Origin: Natrinema salaciae
GTDB lineage: Archaea; Halobacteriota; Halobacteria; Halobacteriales; Natrialbaceae
Direction of reading: 5' to 3'
Length of the DNA stretch: 64,000 bases
NCBI RefSeq assembly: GCF_900110865.1
Contig: NZ_FOFD01000004.1
Span: forward strand, 62,001 to 126,000
Shown here: one piece after another, positions 17,549-25,435 of the stretch
Layout: the number at the start of each line of letters is the position of its first letter
Position numbering within the stretch: the stretch's first letter is position 1
Program-made: the position numbers and the translations under genes
Notes under the pieces: generated by a model
The model's input: the letters and a program-made list of their open reading frames with translations, nothing else
What the model was told of the DNA's origin: nothing
Database searches by the model: none

Positions 17549-18442
17549 TCAGCCGTCGGATTCCGCCTCGGTGATCGCACTCGAGACGTCGTCGTGTGCC
17601 GCCTCCCGACTGTCGTCGTCTCGCTCCGGACCGCCCCCGCTCGAGACGGCAGCCCCGTCGCCGTCCTGCTCGAGGTCGATGGCTGCGGACCCGTCGGGAT
17701 CGCGCTCGCCGCCGTCGGTCGAGACCGACACGTCGACGCCGGTCAGGTCCGCCGCGAGCCGTCGGTAGGCGACCGCAGCGGGCCCGTCGGGTTCGAAGAC
17801 GACCAGCGGCGTTCCGGCGTAGACGCTATCGCGGGCCTCCGGGTCTTCGGGAATCGTCCCGAGCAGGGGGGTCTCGAGGCGGCCGGCGATCTCCTCGTGG
17901 GAGATGTCGCCGTCCGGACGGGTACGGGTGAGGACGAGGCCGGCGATCTCACCGCCCGCGCGGTCGGTGAGCTCGATGGTCTTCGTCGTGTCGTGGACGG
18001 CGGCCGGCTCGGGCGTCGAGACGAGGACGACGGCGTCGGCCAGTCCCAGCGGGAGGACGGTCTCGTGGCTGATGCCGGCACCGACGTCGAGAAAGACGTA
18101 GTCGAACTGGGATCGCAGCTCTTCGACGACGTCGCGCAGCCCCTCGGGGGAGGTTTCGGCGTACTCGTCGAGGCTGGTCCCGCTGGGGACAGCGACGATA
18201 TTATCCGCCAACCGATAGGTCGCGTCGTCGATCGATGCATCTCCGGCTAACACGTCGTAGAGGGTAGTGGAGTCGGGGTTGAGACTGACGAACCCGGCGA
18301 GGTTCGCCATGCCGAGGTCGGCGTCGACGATGGCGACGCGCTCGCCGGCCTCTGCGAGGGCCGTCCCGAGGTTTACCGTCGTCGTCGTCTTTCCGACGCC
18401 GCCCTTCCCGCTCGCGATGGCGTAGACCGTCTCGTGAGACAT
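17549..18442 (-). CDS. MinD/ParA-family P-loop ATPase
   Basis: A 297-residue deviant-Walker ATPase. KGGVGKTTTTVNLG (residues 13-26) carries the signature lysine; VDADLGMANL is the switch I/Walker A' region; FLDVGAGIS is the Walker B region; VLVSTPEPAAVHDTTKTIEL follows. The last 60 residues are an acidic low-complexity tail (Asp/Glu/Ser/Gly). Haloarchaea have several MinD homologues, which work in cell positioning of surface machines rather than in Min oscillation. Nothing in the neighbours (aRF1 divergent, lipoprotein downstream) tells what this one positions. A TATA-like ttaaat near 18482 suggests a short leader. Confidence 0.9.
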   Translation of the reverse strand: MSHETVYAIASGKGGVGKTTTTVNLGTALAEAGERVAIVDADLGMANLAGFVSLNPDSTTLYDVLAGDASIDDATYRLADNIVAVPSGTSLDEYAETSPEGLRDVVEELRSQFDYVFLDVGAGISHETVLPLGLADAVVLVSTPEPAAVHDTTKTIELTDRAGGEIAGLVLTRTRPDGDISHEEIAGRLETPLLGTIPEDPEARDSVYAGTPLVVFEPDGPAAVAYRRLAADLTGVDVSVSTDGGERDPDGSAAIDLEQDGDGAAVSSGGGPERDDDSREAAHDDVSSAITEAESDG

Positions 18443-18655
18443 ACGTGGATACTGTCCGGACCCTAGAACGGGAACACCTTAAATCGTGACCTCACCGCCC
18501 GCGTCGTTCCAGACTGGCGACACGTCTCTGACGGGGCCCGACACGGTCCGTTCCGGCGACCGCCAGGGCGGGCGACGTCGTCCGGAACGCCATTTCGTCC
18601 CACGCCAGCAGGTGTGTCAAAGGATTCTTACCCACAGCCCCGTTTTATACGGATA

Positions 18656-19915
18656 ATGAGCCAGGAGGGCGAGCAGGAGCAATCCGACCGGAAAAAGTAC
18701 GAGTTCCGGAAGGTCATCGAGGACCTCAAGGACTACGACGGCTCCGGAACGCAGCTCGTGACGATCTACGTACCCGACGACAGACAGATCAGTGACGTGG
18801 TCCAGCACGTCACGCAGGAACACAGCGAAGCGGCCAACATCAAGTCAAAACAGACCCGGACGGCCGTTCAGGACGCGCTGACGAGTATCAAAGACCGGCT
18901 GCGATACTACGACACCTACCCGCCGGACAACGGCATCGTCCTGTTCTCCGGGGCCGTCGACTCCGGCGGCGGCCGCACCGACATGGTCACCAAGGTCCTC
19001 GAGAGCCCGCCCCAGCCCATCGAGTCGTTCCGCTATCACTGCGACTCTGATTTCCTGACCGAGCCGCTCGAGGAGATGCTCGCCGACAAGGGCCTCTACG
19101 GGCTGATCGTCCTCGACCGCCGCGAGGCCAACGTCGGTTGGCTGAAGGGCAAACGCATCGAGCCGGTCAAGTCCGCCTCCTCGCTGGTTCCCGGCAAGCA
19201 GCGCAAAGGTGGCCAGTCCGCCCAGCGATTCGCCCGCCTGCGACTCGAGGCCATCGACAACTTCTACCAGGAGGTCGCGGGGATGGCCAACGATCTGTTC
19301 GTGCCACGACGCCACGAGCTCGACGGCATCCTCGTCGGCGGTCCCTCGCCGACCAAAGACGAGTTTCTCGACGGCGACTACCTCCACCACGAGATACAGG
19401 ACAACGTCATCGGGAAGTTCGACGTCGCCTACACCGACGAGTCCGGGCTGAAGGACCTCGTCGACAACGCGGAGGACGCGCTGGCCGACGCCGAGGTGAT
19501 GAAGGACAAACAGCAGATGGAGGAGTTCTTCGAGGAACTCAACGCCGGCGAGCTGGCGACCTACGGGTTCGAGCAGACCCGTCGGAACCTGATGATGGGG
19601 GCGGTCGATCGCCTCCTGATCAGCGAGGACCTCCGGAAGGACGTGATCACCTACGACTGCCCGGAGTGCAGCGAAACCGAGCGCGAAGTGGTCGACCGCC
19701 GCAAGTCGACGCCGACTCACACCTGCACCGAGTGCGGCACCGAGGTCGAGGCGACCGAGGAGGACCGCGAGGACGCGATCGACCACCTCATCGAGATCGC
19801 CGAACAGCGCGGCACCGAGACCAAGTTCATCTCCACCGACTTCGAGAAGGGCGAGCAGCTCTACAACGCCTTCGGTGGGTTCGCCGGCCTCCTGCGGTAC
19901 AGCACCGGCGTCTAA
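18656..19915 (+). CDS. prf1: Peptide chain release factor aRF1
   Basis: A 419-residue archaeal/eukaryal-type class I release factor that reads all three stop codons and triggers peptidyl-tRNA hydrolysis. Domain 1 carries the stop-decoding NIKS at residues 61-64; domain 2 carries the catalytic GGQ at 185-187; domain 3 contains a zinc ribbon (CPECSE...CTECG) as is typical of archaeal aRF1. ATG 18656 gives MSQEGEQEQSDRKKYEFRKV, the usual family N-terminus; an upstream GTG at 18614 would add an atypical extension. A TATA-like ttctta near 18627 supports 18656. Confidence 0.96.
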   Translation: MSQEGEQEQSDRKKYEFRKVIEDLKDYDGSGTQLVTIYVPDDRQISDVVQHVTQEHSEAANIKSKQTRTAVQDALTSIKDRLRYYDTYPPDNGIVLFSGAVDSGGGRTDMVTKVLESPPQPIESFRYHCDSDFLTEPLEEMLADKGLYGLIVLDRREANVGWLKGKRIEPVKSASSLVPGKQRKGGQSAQRFARLRLEAIDNFYQEVAGMANDLFVPRRHELDGILVGGPSPTKDEFLDGDYLHHEIQDNVIGKFDVAYTDESGLKDLVDNAEDALADAEVMKDKQQMEEFFEELNAGELATYGFEQTRRNLMMGAVDRLLISEDLRKDVITYDCPECSETEREVVDRRKSTPTHTCTECGTEVEATEEDREDAIDHLIEIAEQRGTETKFISTDFEKGEQLYNAFGGFAGLLRYSTGV

Positions 19916-19988
19916 TCGTCCTGCACTCGCTGCTGTCGCGGATAGCGCTGTCGGTTTCGATAGTTTTCGATCGAAAAAAGGTGTTCGG

Positions 19989-20447
19989 TCACGGTCGGTC
20001 CAGCGACGTTCGCAGCAGGTTCAGATTCGAGTTGAACATGTGGATGTCCCCGCCGAACACCCCCGTATCGCCGGCTCGGAGGCTGCGGTCGCGAACGAAG
20101 AGAAATGTAGGTAACCCGGCGTTGTTTCCTCTGTGTCCCTCGTAGCGGATGATGTAGCCGGTCCACTCGTCCGGCCGAGAGATCTCCGGCACCGGGTCGC
20201 CGTCGACCTGCAAGAGTTCGACGGTCGTCCCCTGGTCGAGTTTGTCGATCACCTCGAACGCTCGCCCCGGGTAAAGGCATCGCGAGAACCCCAGCACCCG
20301 GTTGCTGGTCTGGGCCGATGCCGATCCCGTCGCGGCACTCGTGCCGAGTGCGAGCGCGCCCGCTGCGAGGCCCGCACGCTGCAACACGTCGCGGCGTTCC
20401 AGGGTGGTTTCGGTACTAGCGCTTTTACTCCTGTGTGGCATTCTCAT
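19989..20447 (-). CDS. Hypothetical Tat-exported protein
   Basis: A 152-residue protein with a twin-arginine signal (LERRDVLQRAGLAAGALALG, then a probable cleavage after SASA). The mature part of about 110 residues contains LGFSRCLYPGRAFEVIDKL, WTGYIIRYEGHRGNN and FLFVRDRSLRAGDTG. It ends with GGDIHMFNSNLNLLR. No lipobox is present, so it is probably released or bound at the cell surface. The fold is not recognised. Starts at 20441, 20447 or GTG 20459 are possible; the Tat motif lies well downstream of all. It is convergent with aRF1. Confidence 0.7.
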   Translation of the reverse strand: MRMPHRSKSASTETTLERRDVLQRAGLAAGALALGTSAATGSASAQTSNRVLGFSRCLYPGRAFEVIDKLDQGTTVELLQVDGDPVPEISRPDEWTGYIIRYEGHRGNNAGLPTFLFVRDRSLRAGDTGVFGGDIHMFNSNLNLLRTSLDRP

Positions 20448-20459
20448 CCCCTCCCGCAC

Positions 20460-20826
20460 GTAGGTGGTTCGGTCGAATACCGCATCAAGTCATCGGATGA
20501 ACACGTTTCACACCCCGATTACTGGGTGGTCGTCGGTCACGGGCCGGGCACGATTCACCGCGTGACCACAGTGTCGCTAGTTGCGGATCGACCGGCCCCG
20601 CTTCTCGCGATGCTGATCACGGGTATCGATCGCCCGTCCGTCGCTGGTTTCATCGATGCTGGAGACGAAATCGGCATCCTCGAGACCCGCCTCGAAATCG
20701 TCTTCCAGACGTCCCCGATCGGCGAGGTGCTGCGAGCGGTCGCGAGTCGCCCCGTCACGCCCACCAGACGATCCGACGCCAAACGAAATCCGAGGTGATT
20801 AACGCTCCCTCGTGGAATCGTCGACC
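20460..20826. other. 367-bp intergenic region, no gene seen
   Basis: This region lies between divergent genes (Tat-exported protein and sugar epimerase). I see no supportable coding sequence. The only clear signal is a TATA-like gattaac near 20799, 28 nt before the epimerase ATG at 20827. Confidence 0.5.
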
Positions 20827-21756
20827 ATGACTCTCTCGAACGGACGCGTCCTCGTCACCGGCGGTGCCGGGTTCATCGGCTCCCACCTCACCGAGCGCCT
20901 GCTCGAAGACGGAGCCGACGTAACGGTCGTCGACGACCTGTCGAACGGCGACGGTGACCGCGTCCCCGACGCGGCCGACTTCGTCGAGGTCGACCTCACC
21001 GACCCAGACACCCTCGTGGGCCGCCTCGACGATATCGACCTCGTCTTCCACCTCGCGGCGTCGAAACACGTCGACACGAATCGGCCCCACGGTCAGTTCG
21101 ACGACAACACGCAGATGACCCGCAACGTTCTCGAGGCGATGGCCGACGCTGACGCGACCGAGATCGCCTACACCTCCTCGTCGACGGTGTACGGGGAGGC
21201 CCCGCGACCGACGCCCGAGGACTACGCGCCGCTCGAGCCGATCAGCGCCTACGGGGCGAGCAAACTCGCGGACGAGGGGTTGCTCTCCGCGCGGGCGCAC
21301 AGCCACGACCTCACCGTCTGGAACTTCCGCTTCGCGAACGTGGTCGGGCCGCGGCTTCGCGGGGCGGTCGTCCCGGACTTCGTCGAGAAGCTACGGGACG
21401 ACCCCGAGCACCTGACGATCCTCGGCGACGGCCGCCAGGAGAAGTCGTATCTCCACGTCGAGGACTGTCTCGACGCCATGCTGCACGTCGTCGAGCACGC
21501 CGACGACGCGATGAACACCTACAACCTCGGTACGCGCACGACGACCTCGGTCGATCGGATCGCGGCCATCGTCGCCGAGGAGTTGGGCGTCGACCCCGAG
21601 CGCGAGTACACCGGCGGCGAGCGCGGCTGGACCGGCGACGTGCCGAAGATGCGGCTCTCGATCGAGAAGCTGTCGGCGCTGGGCTGGGAGCCCCGACTCT
21701 CGAGCGACGAGGCGGTCCGTCGCTCGACGCGCGAGATCGTCGACGAACTGCGGTGA
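20827..21756 (+). CDS. NAD-dependent epimerase/dehydratase (UDP-glucose 4-epimerase-like)
   Basis: A 309-residue extended short-chain dehydrogenase/reductase acting on a nucleotide sugar. NAD-binding TGGAGFIGSHL opens the protein. The catalytic Ser/Tyr/Lys are visible in SSSTVYG and YGASK, and FRFANVVGPR plus LGDGRQEKSYLHVEDCL are typical of GalE-like and related epimerases. It probably supplies a UDP-sugar. It lies 113 nt upstream of the flippase-like gene and the reversibly-glycosylated-polypeptide homologue, suggesting a role in the same glycan pathway, although no iron box is seen at its own promoter. ATG 20827 is preferred (TATA-like gattaac 28 nt upstream). Confidence 0.9.
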   Translation: MTLSNGRVLVTGGAGFIGSHLTERLLEDGADVTVVDDLSNGDGDRVPDAADFVEVDLTDPDTLVGRLDDIDLVFHLAASKHVDTNRPHGQFDDNTQMTRNVLEAMADADATEIAYTSSSTVYGEAPRPTPEDYAPLEPISAYGASKLADEGLLSARAHSHDLTVWNFRFANVVGPRLRGAVVPDFVEKLRDDPEHLTILGDGRQEKSYLHVEDCLDAMLHVVEHADDAMNTYNLGTRTTTSVDRIAAIVAEELGVDPEREYTGGERGWTGDVPKMRLSIEKLSALGWEPRLSSDEAVRRSTREIVDELR

Positions 21757-21828
21757 ACGTCGGAACTGCGAACAGCCGCCATCTCGGAAACGTCCTCGAG
21801 AGCGAACGTCGGACCCGATCGGCGGCGT

Positions 21829-21844
21829 TTTAGGTGGGCTTAAA
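21829..21844. promoter_or_regulatory. Degenerate DtxR/IdeR-type iron box
   Basis: The 16-mer TTTAGGTGGGCTTAAA resembles the TTTAGG-N4-CCTAAA dyad seen four more times downstream, with one mismatch in the right arm. Its right half overlaps the TATA-like cttaaata that is 27 nt before ATG 21870, so a bound repressor would block promoter recognition of the flippase-like gene. Confidence 0.6.
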
Positions 21845-21869
21845 TATGTGCGCTCGAGAGGATGCGCAC

Positions 21870-23033
21870 ATGAACGACGGGGACGAGCGGTCGGGGTTGG
21901 GGTCGGGGTCGGACGCGGCCGGTAGCGAATCCGGACGTGCCGGGGTCGCCACCGTCCTGACGCGCCGCCGGCTGACGGTCGCCGGGACGATACTCGTCCT
22001 GATCGGCCTGTTCGTCGCCCTCCGAGAGATCGATCTCCGGACCGTCGTCGCCGAGATCTCGAGCGCCGATCCGCGACTGCTCGGGGCAGCGGCCGCCGTC
22101 TACGCCGTCTCGTGGCCGCTCCGCGGGCGGCGGTACGGCGACGTGCTGGCCGCGATGGGACACCGCGGCGGGACGGCGTTTCCCACGCTGGCGATCTTCG
22201 TCAGTCAGACGGCGAACCTCGCGATTCCGGCGCGGGCGGGCGACGCGGTCCGCGCGTACGTGATGAACGCTCACCGTGAGGTTCCCTACACCGCCGGGTT
22301 CGCGTCGCTCGCCGTCGAACGGGTGTTCGATCTGGCGACGATCGCCGCGCTCGCGGGGCTCGCGACGGCGTGGCTCGCGCTGAGCGGCGCTGCCGGTCCC
22401 CTCCAGATCGTCGCTGAGGCCGGGGGCGCGCGGACCGCGCTCGTCGCCGCGGCGGCCGTGAGCACGGCGACCGTCGGTGTCGGGGTCGTCGTCGTCACGT
22501 CCGCCCGGGCGGATCACGGGCTGGGGTCGCGGCTCCGTTCGCGGGCCGCCGGCCGACCGCGCCTCGAGCGGGGGCTCGAGACCGTGCTCCGGTTCGCGGG
22601 GGACGTTCAGGTCGTCGCCCGCCAGCCGAGAGCGGTCGCGACCGTCGGGGTCGGGAGCCTGCTGGTGTGGGTACTCGACGTGCTCACGGCGGTCCTCGTC
22701 CTCGCGGCGCTCGGCAGCGGGCTCGCGGTCGCCACGCTGCTCGCGGTCGGCACGCTGGCCGTCAGCGTCGGCAACCTCGCGAAGGTCCTCCCACTCTCCC
22801 AGGGCGGCGTCGGGCTCTACGAGGCCGCGTTCACCGCGCTCGTCGTCGGCCTCACGCCCGTCGGTGCGGGGACGGCTCTGGCCGCGGCGATCGTCGATCA
22901 CGCGCTGAAAAACGGCGTGACGCTGGTCGGCGGTGCCGGCGCGGTGGCGTCGCTGGGGATCTCGCTCTCGGACGCGGCGGAGCCGGAGACGGCGCGGGAG
23001 ACCGACAACTTTTTAGGCGAGCCTAAAAGATAG
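21870..23033 (+). CDS. Flippase-like membrane protein (lysylphosphatidylglycerol synthase TM / UPF0104 family)
   Basis: A 387-residue polytopic membrane protein. After a Gly/Ser-rich acidic cytoplasmic leader (about 1-35) come 7-8 membrane segments, beginning with LTVAGTILVLIGLFVALREI. Family landmarks include WPLRGRRYGDVLAAMGHRGG, TANLAIPARAGDAVRAYVMN, SLAVERVFDLATIAAL and PLSQGGVGLYEAAFTAL. Archaeal members such as AglD-type proteins are linked to glycosylation and lipid-linked sugar handling; a flippase role is inferred. ATG 21870 is preferred over 21846 because a TATA-like cttaaata lies 27 nt upstream. The next gene begins 7 nt after the stop, with an iron box inside the last codons of this gene. 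Confidence 0.88.
   Translation: MNDGDERSGLGSGSDAAGSESGRAGVATVLTRRRLTVAGTILVLIGLFVALREIDLRTVVAEISSADPRLLGAAAAVYAVSWPLRGRRYGDVLAAMGHRGGTAFPTLAIFVSQTANLAIPARAGDAVRAYVMNAHREVPYTAGFASLAVERVFDLATIAALAGLATAWLALSGAAGPLQIVAEAGGARTALVAAAAVSTATVGVGVVVVTSARADHGLGSRLRSRAAGRPRLERGLETVLRFAGDVQVVARQPRAVATVGVGSLLVWVLDVLTAVLVLAALGSGLAVATLLAVGTLAVSVGNLAKVLPLSQGGVGLYEAAFTALVVGLTPVGAGTALAAAIVDHALKNGVTLVGGAGAVASLGISLSDAAEPETARETDNFLGEPKR
23011..23028. promoter_or_regulatory. Perfect 18-bp DtxR/IdeR-type iron box
   Basis: TTTTAGGCGAGCCTAAAA is a perfect inverted repeat (8-bp arms, GA centre) matching the DtxR/IdeR core TTAGG-N4-CCTAA. It lies inside the last codons of the flippase-like gene and is centred 21 nt before ATG 23041, over the presumed TATA (cttttta near 23013) and transcription start of the glycosylation gene. 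Confidence 0.88.
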
Positions 23034-23040
23034 CGGAGCA

Positions 23041-24261
23041 ATGAGTCAGGATATCTGTGTTATCGTCCCCACGATTCGGGAGTACGAGTGCATGCGCTCG
23101 TACTTCGCGAACGCGCGCAATTACGGGTTCGACCTCTCGCGACTCCACGTCGTGCTCGTCACCGAGGACTTCTGCGAGACCGACGAGATGGCAGCCATGC
23201 TCGACGAGGAGGGCGTCTCGGGCGAGGTCTTCGACGGGAGCCGTCGCGAGGAGTGGTACGCCGAACACGACGTCGAAGCGTACAGCCACGTCGTGCCGGC
23301 GGCGAGTCACGCCGAGACGAGCTTCGGGCTGCTCTACATGTGGGCCCACGAGGAGTTCGACTACGGCTTCTTTATCGACGACGACACCCTGCCACATCCC
23401 GACGAGGACTTCTTCGGCACGCACATGGCGAACCTCGCCTTCGAGGGGGAGATCGAGGAAGTCTCCTCGGACGAGCAGTGGGTCAACGTCCTCTATCAGA
23501 ACGCCGACGAACACGGCCTCTACCCGCGGGGCTACCCCTACTCGGCGATGGACGAGACGGTCGAAACGGGGACGACCGAGATCGACGGCGGCGAGGTCGT
23601 CGCCTCGCAGGGACTGTGGACCAACGTCCCCGACCTGGACGCCGTCCGCATCCTCATGGACGGCGATCTCGAGGGGCAGGCACAGACCCGAACCTCGAGC
23701 GACGACTTCGGGGACGACTTCGTCGCCGCGCGGGGCAACTACCTCACCGTCTGCTCGATGAATCTCGCCTTCCGGCGCGAGGTGATCCCCGCGTTCTACC
23801 AGCTTCCGATGGACGACAACGAGTGGAACGTCGGCCGGTTCGACGACATCTGGTCGGGCGTCTTCCTCAAGCGCGCCTGCGACCTGCTCGGCAAGCGGAT
23901 CTACAACGGCGCGCCGCTGTGCGAGCACAACAAGGCTCCTCGAAGCACCTTCGACGACCTCAACAACGAGGTGCCGGGACTCGAGCTGAACGAACACCTC
24001 TGGCGGATCGTCGACGGCGTGGAACCGACGGCTCAACGGGCCGCTCGGACGGCAGCGCCGTCCGCGGACGAAGTCGGTGCGGACGCCGACTCCTACGCCG
24101 ACGTCTTCGAGGCGATGGCCGACGAACTCGCCGACGGCGACTGGGAGGCGTACAACAACGGCGCGTTCTTCAACTACGTCGGCGAACACATGCGCGACTG
24201 GCTCGACTGTCTGTCCGCCCTCGAGCGGACCGCGCCCGTTGCGGGGAATCGACGCCTATAA
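23041..24261 (+). CDS. Reversibly glycosylated polypeptide (RGP/UDP-arabinopyranose mutase)-family protein
   Basis: A 406-residue protein of the RGP family, often annotated 'alpha-1,4-glucan-protein synthase' in haloarchaea. ICVIVPTIREYECM opens a GT-A-like fold; DDDTLP (Asp113-115) is the metal/nucleotide-sugar motif; RGNYLTVCSMNLAFRREVIPAFYQLP and RFDDIWSGVFLKRACD match conserved RGP blocks. Plant RGPs interconvert UDP-arabinopyranose and UDP-arabinofuranose and self-glycosylate on Arg. Archaeal roles are unknown; nucleotide-sugar isomerisation or glycan transfer is inferred. It sits directly under an iron box, and its TAA overlaps the TATA of the iron-binding lipoprotein gene. Confidence 0.85.
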   Translation: MSQDICVIVPTIREYECMRSYFANARNYGFDLSRLHVVLVTEDFCETDEMAAMLDEEGVSGEVFDGSRREEWYAEHDVEAYSHVVPAASHAETSFGLLYMWAHEEFDYGFFIDDDTLPHPDEDFFGTHMANLAFEGEIEEVSSDEQWVNVLYQNADEHGLYPRGYPYSAMDETVETGTTEIDGGEVVASQGLWTNVPDLDAVRILMDGDLEGQAQTRTSSDDFGDDFVAARGNYLTVCSMNLAFRREVIPAFYQLPMDDNEWNVGRFDDIWSGVFLKRACDLLGKRIYNGAPLCEHNKAPRSTFDDLNNEVPGLELNEHLWRIVDGVEPTAQRAARTAAPSADEVGADADSYADVFEAMADELADGDWEAYNNGAFFNYVGEHMRDWLDCLSALERTAPVAGNRRL

Positions 24262-24266
24262 GTACA

Positions 24267-24282
24267 TTTAGGCGAGCCTAAA
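24267..24282. promoter_or_regulatory. Perfect 16-bp DtxR/IdeR-type iron box
   Basis: TTTAGGCGAGCCTAAA is a perfect palindrome with the same GCGAGC centre as the box at 23011. It is centred 12 nt before ATG 24287, between a TATA (ctataag near 24259, 28 nt upstream) and the start codon, a classic repressor position for a leaderless gene. Confidence 0.9.
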
Positions 24283-24286
24283 ATAC

Positions 24287-25417
24287 ATGACGAAGCAATA
24301 CGGTTCGGCGGGTCGGCGAGCGTTCCTCGCCGGATCGGCCGCGCTCGGAACGGCGGGGCTGGCCGGCTGTACGGGCCTGATCGGGGGAGAAGAGGAAGAC
24401 GACGAGGGGGAGAACGTCTTCAATCAGATCGGCTCCGGCCGCGCGGGTCGCGGCCAGCCCGGCGGCACGCCGATGTCGGAGCTTCCCGCACTCGAGGGGG
24501 AGCTGCACATCTACTCCGGCCGAAACGAGTTCCTCGTCGGGACGCTCATCAGCAGCCTCGAGGACATATACGACGACTTCTCGGTCGAGGGCCCCCGATA
24601 CGCCGACTCCTCGTATCTGGCGAATCAGATCGCGCAGGCGGGCTCGGCCACCGACGCGGACGTCTTCTTTACGGTCGACTCGGCCGCGCTCGGTGAGGTG
24701 GCGAGCGAGGGGCTGTCGAAGAGCCTCTCGGACGACGTCCTGGAGATGGTCCCCGCGGAGTTCCGGACGGACCAGTGGGTCGGGACCTCCGGCCGTATCC
24801 GGACCGTCCCGTACAACTCGGACGCGCTCTCCGAGAGCGACATGCCAACGAGTATCGACGCCTACGCCGACTTCGAGGGCGACCTCGGCTGGGCCCCCTC
24901 CTACGGCTCCTGCCAGTCGTTCGTCACCGCGATGCGCCTCCTCGAGGGAGAGGACGCGACCAGGGAGTGGCTCCAGAGCGTCGTCGACAACGGGATCACG
25001 GCCTACAACGACGAACTGGCAGTCTGTCAGGCCATCGAGGACGGCGAGATCGACGCCGGCTTCACGAACCACTACTACATCCAGCGGGTCCGCGAGAGCA
25101 CGTCTGATCCCGCCATCGAGACGGCGTTCACCGAGGGCGACGCGGGTGCGACGTTCGACGTCGCAGGTGCGACCGTCCTCGAGAACACGTCGAACCCCGA
25201 CCTGGCGGAGAACTTCGTCCGCCACCTGCTCTCGGCGGAGGTCCAGGAGTTCTTCGCGGTCGAGACGTTCGAGTACCCGCTCATCCCCGAGGGCGAGCCG
25301 GTCGGCGAACTGCCGTCGGTCGACGAGTTGGACGTCCCGGATATCGATCCGGCGGAGCTGTCCGACCTCCAGCCGACGCTGGACCTGATGCGGAGCATCG
25401 ACGGCATCAGCATCTAA
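24287..25417 (+). CDS. Fe(III)-type ABC transporter substrate-binding lipoprotein
   Basis: A 376-residue exported binding protein of the FbpA/FutA class. The N-terminus GRRAFLAGSAALGTAGLAGC holds a twin-arginine motif (Arg10-Arg11) and lipobox with Cys28, so it is a lipoprotein facing outside. After a Glu/Asp linker comes the two-lobed binding fold: LHIYSGRNEFLVG, ADVFFTVDSAALGEVASEGL, GTSGRIRTVPYNS and the NHYY motif with Tyr263-Tyr264, the position of the paired iron-binding tyrosines in FbpA. Iron as substrate is therefore well supported and agrees with the iron box over its promoter. A matching permease gene is 7 kb downstream; the ArnT-like gene follows directly, 18 nt after the stop. 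Confidence 0.88.
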   Translation: MTKQYGSAGRRAFLAGSAALGTAGLAGCTGLIGGEEEDDEGENVFNQIGSGRAGRGQPGGTPMSELPALEGELHIYSGRNEFLVGTLISSLEDIYDDFSVEGPRYADSSYLANQIAQAGSATDADVFFTVDSAALGEVASEGLSKSLSDDVLEMVPAEFRTDQWVGTSGRIRTVPYNSDALSESDMPTSIDAYADFEGDLGWAPSYGSCQSFVTAMRLLEGEDATREWLQSVVDNGITAYNDELAVCQAIEDGEIDAGFTNHYYIQRVRESTSDPAIETAFTEGDAGATFDVAGATVLENTSNPDLAENFVRHLLSAEVQEFFAVETFEYPLIPEGEPVGELPSVDELDVPDIDPAELSDLQPTLDLMRSIDGISI

Positions 25418-25435
25418 CCGGGCAGCACGCTCCTC

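Noticed and set aside
17463-17768. A 101-codon plus-strand gene antisense to the MinD-like C-terminus
   Set aside because: Ser/Arg/Pro-rich shadow of the acidic low-complexity tail of the MinD-like protein.
20133-20798. A 221-codon plus-strand gene opposite the Tat-exported protein
   Set aside because: Basic and domain-free; the minus-strand frame has a clear Tat signal and mature domain instead.
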